A stretch of 64,000 nt of DNA from the NCBI GenBank assembly GCA_964023205.1, contig OZ026847.1:9103652-9167651 (forward strand), in the 5' to 3' direction. The notes below the pieces were generated by a model. That model had not been told where the DNA came from, made no database searches, and worked only from the letters and a program-made list of their open reading frames with translations. Below, in pieces: positions 23,481 through 34,700 of the stretch (within the stretch, counting starts at the first letter, position 1; each line of letters opens with the position of its first letter). A program made the translations under genes and the position numbers. Source of the DNA: Lutraria lutraria (lineage: Eukaryota > Mollusca > Bivalvia > Venerida > Mactridae).

Positions 23481-26346
23481 CCAACTTTAATCAATGAAGA
23501 CATCTACAACCACTCCTTTTACACCTATCACATCGTCAACGAAGCTTACTTCGACAGTGACTTCAGCGGGTGTCAATTACTACACTTTCAACATCCACTG
23601 TGTGACCAACTGATACCTTGTTTAGTTAGCATAAGTTCATGCAGAGGAGTGTAGCCAACATTTAGTCTTATTGGCAGTATTTGATAAGTAATACTACAGC
23701 TGTAAACAGTGTCATTCCTCTGCCTGCTATGCCCCTGTTTGTATAAGTACGACCGTAAGGTCTGTTCCGAACCAACATTAGTGTCGATTAGTTATAGTAT
23801 TTTAAACAGAACAAAATGGTATATGCTATCTTAGAGAAAATAATGTAGACCAGAACAGGAGTTAAATCGTGTCACAAGCTGAATTCAATAAACAAACTGA
23901 CTCACACAATGCGTTGTTATTTATCTAGACAGTGAAGTATACTTACTAGTATATGGTAAAATTGATACAACATCCATAATTTCCAGAAACGAATGATCTT
24001 ATTTAATTACTTCGATTGTATTGGTGTTTACAGCAAGGACTAAGTGCCCAAAAGCTGTGATACAGGATGCCGATGAAGACAATGGTGTTACCTTTGTTGA
24101 CAAACGGAGAAGGAAATGTTATGAGCTAACTGAGTTGCATGCTCCATGGAACAGCGCCGCAAATCACTGCAAACAAAATGGCGGAAATTTGATTTCAATC
24201 AAAAACTCAGCACAGAATGAATTGCTACATAAGCATATCTTGTCACACGGACAGCACAGAACCTGGATTGGTCTGAATGACAAACACAGACACGGGCACT
24301 TTACTTGGGCTTCAGGTATATATGTGTTTGTTTAATTATTTCGATATTCAAGACGACTGGAATTTCTTTAGAAACTGTCTGTTAAATAAAGACGAAACTA
24401 AGCTCATTTTATATTCATGGAAATGTTATGACTGAAATGCAGAAATGTACTACCAAATCCTCAAGATACAAGGTGTGACCGTTTCAACTTCAAGTACATA
24501 TATGATAGTACGAGCTAATATATAAGTCATGTCTTCACTTAATCTCCTTATATTCGATTGCAATGATTATCAATCTAAATCATCCTCAAAGTTGCAGACC
24601 CAAAAGTTATCATCATAAATGGAACGGACACCTTTGGGTACCTTTAAATCATTGTATGATTCGCTTGATGTTTTCAAAGAACACTCCTTTGTATTACTTT
24701 CCCATTAGATTTGTCTTGAAATCTATGTTTGTCAATTTATCGAACCTTAAAGAAATTTTAAGAAGTACATGTATATCCATTTCAATGAATGACTAGCCTA
24801 CGGGTAAAAATATCAAACATTGAATCTCTTCTATTCATAATAAATGTCTTTTTTTATTTTTCAACAAGAGTAGCAACTCTTATAAAAATCAAAACGTGCT
24901 GTAATAAAATATCTAGGATAACTAACAAGGCATAACGGTTATTCGGCTGTGCATTTTTTATAATATTACCATTTTATGTGTAGCATTGTAAATATATGTA
25001 TCATGAATGACTGTCTCCGTTGTTACACTCAATAGGGTACCCATCGAATATAGCCCCCAAAGGTAGCTGAATTTGGTGAATGACACTGTGTATATTGGGA
25101 AGCTGTATACGAAAAAAGCATGTGCAAAATCATATTGCTAACATACACTTTGATCAAAATGATGATTTAAAAAAGTCAACGAAAATCAGCGACTTGGCTG
25201 ACAGTCATTTGGCCAACTGGTTCAGGAATCATCTATTCATGTGGGTCAATGATTTTAACCGATTTGAAAGTACTTACACAGCCATTTATAATATATATTA
25301 ACAGGGAAGCACTTCACCTATCGAAACTGGAAGCCACCAAATAACTCAAACAGTGGTCATGGTATTCTAATGGAGCCAGTAAGCGGCAAGTGGGAAAGAG
25401 GAAGCTGTTTAAATAATTACCCGTACATTTGTGAATTCGGTAATTTAATTTTCACCAGTCTTCACCAAGCTACGTGTTTTATGAGCCAGTTTTAATAAAA
25501 GAATAGTGAATACAGCATTGTACATCATAACAGCCGTTCCTCTACCTCAGTAAACATTCCATCTGCGTACATACTACATTTTAACTTTGTTTTGCTTGTT
25601 CCTTATGTTTGACATTAACCTTGTGGGGAATCCACGTGACCTAGTGACAGCACAATGTTATTGTTACAAGCGCGTTTTCTGTCAATTTAACTAGGAAAAC
25701 ATCATGTTAGTGCATTATTTTTCGTTTTTTTTCTAAAGTCACATAACTGTTGCAACTCCTTACATAAAGGGCTACCTCCGGTTCAGATTTTTGTCACTGT
25801 AGGCCCTCTACTGTTTTGCTTTTCTTGTCCAAACCGTTTGACAGTGTTATTATGAATGTTATTTTTACAAGAAAATTTTAGAAAACGGTTTGGACAAGAA
25901 AAGCAAAAAAAGTAGAGGGCCTTCGGTGACAAAATTCTGAACCGGGCGTAGCCCTTTATGTAAGGAGTTGCAACAGTTATGTGGCTTTAGAAGAAAACTA
26001 AAAATAATGCACTTACGTGATGTTTTCCTAGTTCGGATGACAGATGATACGCTTGTAACGGTAACATTGTGACGTCATTTGGTCACGTGGATTCCCCACA
26101 CTGATAGAGCGATTGATCATCTTTGGTCGAAGTTTAGGTGACTCTTCTAGCAATTATATACATTCATGACTTAAAATAATTGCTACTTTCATAGTCGTTC
26201 TTCTCTAGTTTTCTTTAAATGTTCGTCATTGTATTGAATGTTTAATCACCATTACAATGGTGTGTGGAACTAATCTAATACATACTTTATGTCTGATTCT
26301 GATTTCAGCTCTGCAATCATACCAGGCCGAGGTTTTAGTGGGGTAA
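23481..26346 (+). pseudogene. Lectin gene B: headless, damaged single-CTLD gene
   Basis: Recognisable exons are 24034-24315 and 25305-25439 (the two halves of a gamma-type CTLD: WIGL, then NWK ... YICEF) and 26309-26346 (tail EVLVG, TAA). All three are phase 1 and join into a 150-aa open frame closely like gene D. Three things are wrong. No signal-peptide or SH3b-like exon is visible upstream. The Thr-rich exon after the acceptor at 23480 is Thr-rich only in a frame that has an in-frame TAA just after the acceptor, so it is frameshifted. The conserved Cys of the second half (GPCILMEP in gene D) is Gly here (GHGILMEP). It may be a decaying duplicate, or a cassette spliced onto gene A transcripts, since phases match. 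Confidence 0.6.
25622..26101. mobile_element. Long foldback element, arms about 220 bp
   Basis: The left arm begins TGTGGGGAATCCACGTGACC and the right arm ends with the inverse GGTCACGTGGATTCCCCACA. The arms match over most of their length, meeting near 25850 around GTTATTTTTACAAG. Single-strand DNA or RNA would form a long hairpin. It lies between the CTLD and tail exons of gene B. A solo arm occurs at 56105-56195. Confidence 0.85.
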
Positions 26347-26590
26347 ACGAAATACATGTACTATAATGCACTGAATTTATGAATGTCAGACTTCTTATGT
26401 TATTATAATAAAATGTACGAATCCTTCTCATTGTCATTATTGTATAGTGATATTCTTAAACCATCCGCCTTTCTCTTTGTAACCGAAATGTCACTTGACG
26501 TACATACATTTCTTTATCAGGTACTGTGTTCTGTATGTATTTGGATAAAACATTCTCTTATATCGTATTCACACTTTTTAAAAACCATGC

Positions 26591-26596
26591 AATAAA
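26591..26596 (+). terminator. Candidate polyadenylation signal of gene B
   Basis: AATAAA about 245 nt after the TAA at 26344-26346, similar spacing to gene C (about 200 nt). Positional support only. Confidence 0.35.
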
Positions 26597-27807
26597 GATA
26601 ATGCAGTATCTTGAAAATGCATTAGTTTATACTTGTTCATTACATATGAAGACATGCATTTATATGATAACTTGCACAAACCGAGATAAAGGCACAACAC
26701 ATATATCAGTCTTGAATGGTGTTATGCTATGTCCATTCTACAAAGCCTATTGAAAGGTTTTTCTTTGGACATATTCACGGTACTTGGGTCTGGACTAGTG
26801 CAGTGTTTGGAATTATCTAGATTGTGTTACTGGGAACAATGTCGCTATATAATCAAACTGAAGCTATACATTTATATACTCATTACGGGTCAATATGTAT
26901 CATATATACTAGGCTTACACTATGGCAAGGGATATTATGATTATCAGCTTCCGTTTTATTCATAAATGATAACATTATATGTGTGGTTTAGCTACTAAAC
27001 GTTACAAGGAGGGAACCTCCGGGACTGTGTTTGGTTCTCCATTTAATTAGTTCATACGTGTTGGATGGGTTTGAGTCGGTGGGTTTTTGTGAAGATGTGA
27101 ATTAGGTTACTTATTCATAACATGGTAATTTTTATGCGTTACTTGTGCAGAAAGCATTTATTCCCATAAGTAAAAGTACATAAAAACGTTTTCACACGCA
27201 ATATGTTTTACATTCCTGTCAATTCTATGTTTCCGTTTTTCAGTATGTTGCACTCATAGAATGAGAATAAAACACAATTATAAAACAATACGAGGGCAAT
27301 CCAATTTATATGATGATATATTTATATTATACAGTGTGCCACTAAAATCCGCTATAACCTACTAAATGCATGAATAACTTTATTTATCATTGACATGACC
27401 TACATTTATACTAATTATACATGTTTTGTGAATTAATTGTTTGATAATTATGATTCAATATACATGTATATCACTATTATTCACATTTAACATTTAATTG
27501 TTACCCTTGGAAATGTATGTATATATATCTTATTGGATGATGAGCATCGTTCAAATCCAAAAATAAATCTTATGGTCTGTTCTGTTCTGTTCTATTAACC
27601 ACTTAACTTTTTGTACTTATCTCAATGCTCTCTATATTATTAAACATGATAATGAAGCCATCACCGCAGTATAGATTATCATTTCTTTGAACCTAACATT
27701 AATAAAAGTATCAAGGTTTTACTAATTGATGTATTACATGATTAATTGTTCCTAACATTTTAATTTACAGTTTTACCATCCTTGTTTAATTAATGTTTAT
27801 AATTTAG

Positions 27808-27890
27808 CTGATAATGAAGATAATAAGTCACCATGTCAACACGATGGTTACCATATATGGCACCAATGTGTATCTGATCACGCTAAATGA
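27808..27890 (+). other. Possible alternative terminal exon of gene B
   Basis: After an acceptor (TTATAATTTAG), a phase-1 frame reads ADNEDNKSPCQHDGYHIWHQ, then a second Cys, and ends SDHAK and TGA. It would join directly to the phase-1 donor at 25439 in place of the 26309-26346 tail. The two-Cys, hydrophilic composition looks protein-like, but length and context leave chance open. Confidence 0.25.
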
Positions 27891-28084
27891 TAACTATTTA
27901 CAGTGACTAATTCGTGACACTGTTGTTATGTGCAGCAAATAGACTATAAATGGGAATCCACTAAAAGTAAGTAACTTATATTATAACAATACATGGGAAT
28001 AGTTTTAAATTTACTTATTTGTTAATTGTTTTAAGCGTAATGAATGCACGACTGTATGAAGAGCATGTAAAATTAGCTACACCA

Positions 28085-28365
28085 GGGCCGGTATTTAATA
28101 AACATCTAAAGTAATTTTTTAACTTAAGTTATATTTTTCCTTAAATTCGACTTTTTACTTAACTCTTTTGTACTAATATAAAGGAGGAAATCACAATAAT
28201 ATGATTTTTATCTTTGTTCTAAAAATGCCAATTATGAAAATGATAATTCATTTTCACACTTTTGATGACTGGTTTACAAACTTTTACCATGAAAAAAAAT
28301 ACACTTAAGTAAAAATTTCGACTTAAGTTAAAAAAAATCTTAAGATGTATATTGAATACGGGCCC
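28085..28365. mobile_element. MITE-like element with GGGCCGGTATT ends
   Basis: Left end GGGCCGGTATTTAATAAACATC; right end is the inverse GATGTATATTGAATACGGGCCC. Inner parts ACTTAAGTTA are also inverted. It lies just upstream of lectin gene C. No coding capacity. Confidence 0.7.
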
Positions 28366-28795
28366 AGCAGATCATGTTGGTCGTTTATGTACAAATTCGT
28401 CTACAGCGCAATGAGAGAGGGGAGTGAAAATATTCCCAGTTTTGTCAAAAAGTGTAATTGAGACAGAAAAGCTTAAAAAATCATCTTATATAAACTTTAT
28501 AGACGTATCATTTAAAGGGAGTTTCGTTGAGGCACAAAGGGCGATTGCTTACCAGTATCTCCACACACAAAATATAGCTATTATGTCCTCCAAGAGCATT
28601 AATTCCAGATGTGATAACCGATGACTGACATTGAATACAAAATTGCTTATCTTAATACACAAAACAGCTCTTGTTTCCCCCAAATATTAGTTCAAGATGT
28701 GTTAACCAATGCTTTACACTGAATATAAAATGTCTTTGCTTGTTATATCAAAACATGAAGTTCGGATTTTTCTTGTATGCTTATAAGTTACAGAC

Positions 28796-31700
28796 ATGAT
28801 GTCTTTACTGCTGCTGGTGCCGATGCTGATCAGTGCTGTGAGCTGTAACTATCCGTGTTTGTGCAACTACAGTGTACAGAAGACGGTTTATGAATCGGTA
28901 AGTGGAAGTATTTTCACGTCGAATACGAATTATTTGGGTAGGATTTCTATAGTACAAGACATATAACTTTTAAAAGTTTTAAGGTAAATATTTATAATTT
29001 TGATCATTAACATGATTTTCAGCGTTTTTGTTTAATCTACACCTTTTAACTACTAAGCTATCTCACATGCAGTACTGTAGTAACCAAAATTGCCTGAATT
29101 AAAAAATACACGATAAGCCTTTCTTTGATAGGTTATGCAATTTCCGTTTAAAATAATTTTGGGTTGCTTTAAATATATTATACCGAGTTTACCGTCACAG
29201 GTCTATTACTACTATCTGAGAGCGGTTTGTTACTACAAAATGTGTGAAAAATATACAACTTATTAGCCGAACATTTTCATTGAACATGCCGTATCAAGTG
29301 AACCAAAATATTTACTAATATAAAGTTAATAAGTGAGTGTTTTCATAACGGCCTTGTTATTGGGCTGAAGACCGTCATATAAGCCTGAGGCCGAATAACA
29401 AGGCCATTATGAAAACACTTGCTTATTGACAATTTTATTAATTAACTATAGTCTATAGCAGTGATTTCATAATGGCCGAGCTGGACAGCCAATCAGAATG
29501 ACCGAATCTCATAATAGCCGAGTATTTCATAATAGCCGAGCTGGACAGCCAATAAGAATGACGGTATCTCATAATAGCCGAGTTTTTTTCATAATGGCCG
29601 AGTTTTGTGTTCATAATGTCTTTGAGAACTTCATATCAGCCCAGCATTTGAAGTGAAAACGCGCTTATTATTGAACAGTTACTTAATAATAGAGAAGTAA
29701 ATATCAAGCTCTAAATTCCTGACATCATACTCATCAAAGTTTTTTAGTCCAGATTTTACAGAACTGGGAGAAAAGCATTGACATCTATCAAAAGAAAAAG
29801 AACACAATGGCATGGCCACATTTTAAATAGAAACACTTTGTGTTGAATTTGGGCAAGGTAAAAATTCCAGGTGGATCATTCTAGATAGGTCTAGATAAAG
29901 TCGAGTGTGCGTCCATTATTTCATGCATTTTTATTACGATATTGTGCCTGCTTTTTCGGGAATAGATGATTGTATTTAGGATAAGGCTACAATTTGAAAG
30001 CTGGAACTATAATATCCTAGACTGATTTGTGCTGGAAGAAACCAGGTGACTGTTTGGTTGCATTTGTGAATGTCGTGAAAAAGGAAAATACAATCGATTT
30101 GGTATGACCTTCACTTAAATGGTGTGCGGCTAACTCAAGTGTTCCCATAAAACGAAATAGATGTGTCAATATTTAAAAAACAGTAAAAATGGGAAGGGTC
30201 TAAATGAAATTTGAAGAGGAGAATTTTGTGTATGTTTCCGCGGTTTTAAATCTAACAGCCGATTTTTTTTCAAGTTGTAGGTCCGATTAATATTGACCTT
30301 TGTTATATTTCCTAAATCTTTTTTGCAGATATCAAACACTAGTAAAATACTTGGATATTTGGACAAGGACGAGTGTATACAAGTTTTCCAATCTCATTTG
30401 CTACAGAACAGTTGGGCATCCATTTCATTTGAACACAAGGTACCAGAATTGTTGAACAGTTATGATAAACTTCTTAACAAACTAGTTCTTGTTTGTAAAC
30501 ACGTGCATGAATATATCAGGGGAGGATTTGTTTTATCGATGAAATAAGGAATGTGTTGCGATAAAAAGCGGTCGATGATAGTGTGTAGAGATGAGAGTTC
30601 GATAAAATTGCTAAGCAACTTAATGTATTCATCATATTGTAACACTGTAATACTTTTGCTTCTGTCTGTTTCATAAGATGGGCTATGTGATGAAAGATTC
30701 CGATGTGGACCTACTATCATGTACTGGAAGTTCGCCACCATCAACTCCCAATCGTAGGTTATATGATAACATGAACAAATGTGGAAAATAATGTTTAGAA
30801 TCATTCTGACATGTTTGATATCCGTACATCACTTTGTCTTGTTCTTTATTTGTTGTTCAAATTGTGTTTGGATCTCCGCCCATTTATTTGCTTCTTTCAT
30901 TTAATGACCTCCATTGTTTTTTATTTGTTGTTTGTTACATTTCATGTAACGGTATCATTGCCATAGAAACGGCATTCCTAGTTTTAAAAATTATGGAATA
31001 AAATGATGACATTATGGTGCAAATATTGTAAAATAAGACACCAAGGTGGATATGCGGTAAAATCTTTGAGGGTACGCAGAATACGTTTGGAAACTTAGGG
31101 ATGTCTTCTCGCATTCATATGTATCATGATGACATTCCTGCCCTAGAAACGCACATTGAACAGTTATCTATCACTTTTCAGCTACAACTTCAACAACAAT
31201 TAAGACGTCTTCTAGTACAGTTACTACCACAACAACACCATCTACCACCCAAAAGGCTACCACCACCGTGGCATCTACATCAACAACAATTTCAACGACT
31301 CCAATATTAACAACATTCTCATCAATGTCAAGTCATGGTAGGAACATTAAATTTAACTTCATAATATGTACATGAGGCGTGCAAGGTACCTACACCACAT
31401 TAAATACGTCAGTCATGTTTTTTGAATGTGCATACAAAAAAACAGCATGTTATCAATGAACTCGAGGTTACATTATTTATCGATAAAAACACAATTATCA
31501 AAGCAATTTTCCAATATAATAATTATAGTCAATTTGTAACCTAATCTATATTTATAAGGGCCTGTAAAAATTTAAAGAATGGAAAATCAGCAGGGCCTGA
31601 TCAAATGTTAAATGAATTTTTTTTAAAATGGTGTCAGATTTACTCACTTTTTAGATTGCTTGAAAAACTTATTCAATAAAATCTTTGAAGTAGGGTATTT

Positions 31701-34700
31701 TCTAAAACAATGGGCAGAAGGATTTATTATTCCAGTTTATAAAAAGGTGATATAAATGAACCTAATAATTACAGGGGGGAAACTCTATTAAGTACTTTGG
31801 GAAAACTATTTACCAAAATTTTAAACAGTAGACTAACAAATTGGGCAGAAAAATACAATATTTACATTGAGTCTCAGTCAGGATTTAGACAAAACAAAAG
31901 TACTACAGATAATGTTTTTGTTATAAATTGTCTGATTAATCATTTGTTAAGTAATAACAAAAAGATGTTTGCTGCTTTTATTGATTTCTCTAAAGCTTTT
32001 GACTATGTTGTAAGAGATATTATCTGGTATAAGTTACTGAAGTTAGGTATTTGGGGTAAAATTTTAAACATTGTAAAATCAATATATGATGGCTATAAAA
32101 CAACATGTAGAGTAAAATATGATAACTTCTTAAGTGATGATTTTTCTTGCATACTCTAGGTGTAAGACAAGGTGAAAGTCTTTCTCCTTTTTTATTTTGT
32201 ATGTCCTTAAATGATATGGGGGAATATTTTATATTAAATGGATTTAAAGGCTTAGATACAACTATATTTAAATTGTTTTTATTGTGATTTGCTGATGATA
32301 TTGTCATTGTAGCAGATAGTGAATCAGATTTACAACATGGTCTAAATTTATTACAACAGTATTGTAATAGATGGAAGTTAACAGTTAATGTACAAAAAAC
32401 AAAAATTATGGTGTTTAGAAAAGCTGGTAAACTTAAAAGTAGAATGAAATTTACATATAATGGAAATGATATAGAAATTGTGAATAATTTTAAATACTTA
32501 GGTGTAGTGTTTTCAACTGGAGGTTCTTTTAAAGCAACATTTGATTCACTGTCTGGACAAGCTCTGAAATCATTATATAAATTAAAACATTATTTTGCTA
32601 AATTTCCCTCAATGAGTATTAGTGATAAATTAGATTTATATGAAAAATTAGTGATACCTGTTTTATGTTTTGGTAGTGAAGTATGGGGTGTTTATGATAC
32701 AAAACAATTAGAAAGAATTCAACTAAATTTTTTTAAGGAATTATTAAGTGTTATAACCCAGACCCAAAACTCATTTATATATGGAGAGATAGGTAGATAT
32801 CCATTAAAAATACTATGTATAATCAATGTTATTAGATGTTGGTTAAAAATCATTATAAGTTCAGATATCACATATGTTAAATGTGTATATAACTTAAAGG
32901 TTGAACATTTAGAATTACACCCAGAAAGAAAGACTTGGGCAAAATCTGTACAAAATATTTTGGAAACATTAGGATTTGCAGAAGTTTGGATAAACCAAGG
33001 AGTAGTAGATACAAATACATTTATGTCATTTTTTAAACAAAAAGTTAAAGATAATTATATACAAATTGGGAATACAGAATTAAATAATTCATCAAAAGCT
33101 AGAACGTACAAATTATTCAGTGAATTTCGTTTTCAAACATATTTGGACAATATACATGTAAATAAATTTAGATATGTTCTTACTAGGTTTAGATTATCTG
33201 CACATAGATTAGAAGTAGAAGCTTGTAGGTGGCATAAGCCAAACAAAATTCCTTACAATGAACGAAAATGTCAATTATGTAACCGTCTGGAAGACGAATT
33301 CCACTTCTTACTAGAATGTCCTTTCTACTTAGAAAAAACATATATAAAAAAAATATTATTGGCAATATCCAAGTATGGTTAAATTTATTGATCTTTTGAA
33401 ATCAGAGAATATTAAAGAAATTAGAAACTTATCAGTTTACATTTATAAAAGTTTTGAAAAAAGAACAAATACTTATTACTTCAATTAAACTGTTCCCTCT
33501 TTCACAAAAGATTATTTGTTGACTTTAAGGACAAATTTCTTGGAATGTTTATTTGATTAATATATACAACCAATATAAAGATCTATATTATTTTTTGATA
33601 AATGTTATATGAATAAATTATATGATGCTCGTTTATTATGTATAATCCAATGTATTATTACAATATAATATTCTATGCCATTGACAATGTATATATGTGT
33701 ACAAATGTAATAAATTTAGAATGTTAGGCAAATTTGCCTTTTTCTTGAATAAAACTATACTATTTAAGAATAATCATGTTACTAATGACTTTCTGTCCAA
33801 CAGGATCTCTAGCGTGTCCAGAAAACGTACAGCAGGCGGCCACGTCTGGTGGTGGATCGTTTTTTGTCGACATAGCGGAACGAAAATGTTTTGAGTTTAC
33901 ACAAAAAAAATATTCATGGTCCTACGCTGAACGGTCATGTCAACAAAAAGGTGGACATTTAGCAACAATTAAATCAACAACGGAGAACTCGTTATTGAAG
34001 ACATACGTTCACTCCCATGGTCATCCGGTATGGATTGGTCTTAATGATAGAGATAGTGAGGAAAACTTCGTATGGAGTTCTGGTAAGTTGTCATGAAATA
34101 ATGCTTGTCTAAAGGAACATGCTTATTTTCATCGATATTTTGTACATACGTAAACATATTGACATTACACTCTTATGTTACATTTAGTCGCTGATAGAGA
34201 CCTAAGAAATTAATTTGTCTGTCCCTGGTTGTTGAGGAGTAGTTTTGTATTTATCGCCCATTTCAGAAACACATATGCCATGGTTGTGCTAAAATGCCTT
34301 TTCGTATTCAATGGGAGACATGTCAGGAGTGGAAAGAATAGTAATGTAGTGTACATGATACTAGTAGTGTTTATCTAAAGTAAACTGACAAGACGCAATC
34401 CAATTGATTAATAATTCTATTATTTTAAGGTGAATCAGTGACATATACCAACTGGCATGCAGGCCGTAAAGCATTTCTTTTACATGGAATAGAAGACTGT
34501 GTCGCCATGGGGCCTTTGACGGGAACGTGGGAAGATACAGACTGTTCAATGTTCTATGCTTATATTTGCGAATACGGTAAGATCACCAAATTTTATTCGC
34601 ATATGTTGGTTGCATTAAGCAATACAAAGAATGGTGGACTTGGGTTGTTTTTGAAGAGCATTTATCAGCCGCCCTGTTAGGCCATGTACAATTTCTGTAT

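Larger units (their letters stand above)
26347..28084. other. Spacer between lectin genes B and C
   Basis: Probable 3' untranslated region of B followed by AT-rich spacer. It contains one exon-like block (27808-27890, listed separately). The small open frames at 26383-26965 have no splice or domain support. Confidence 0.4.
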
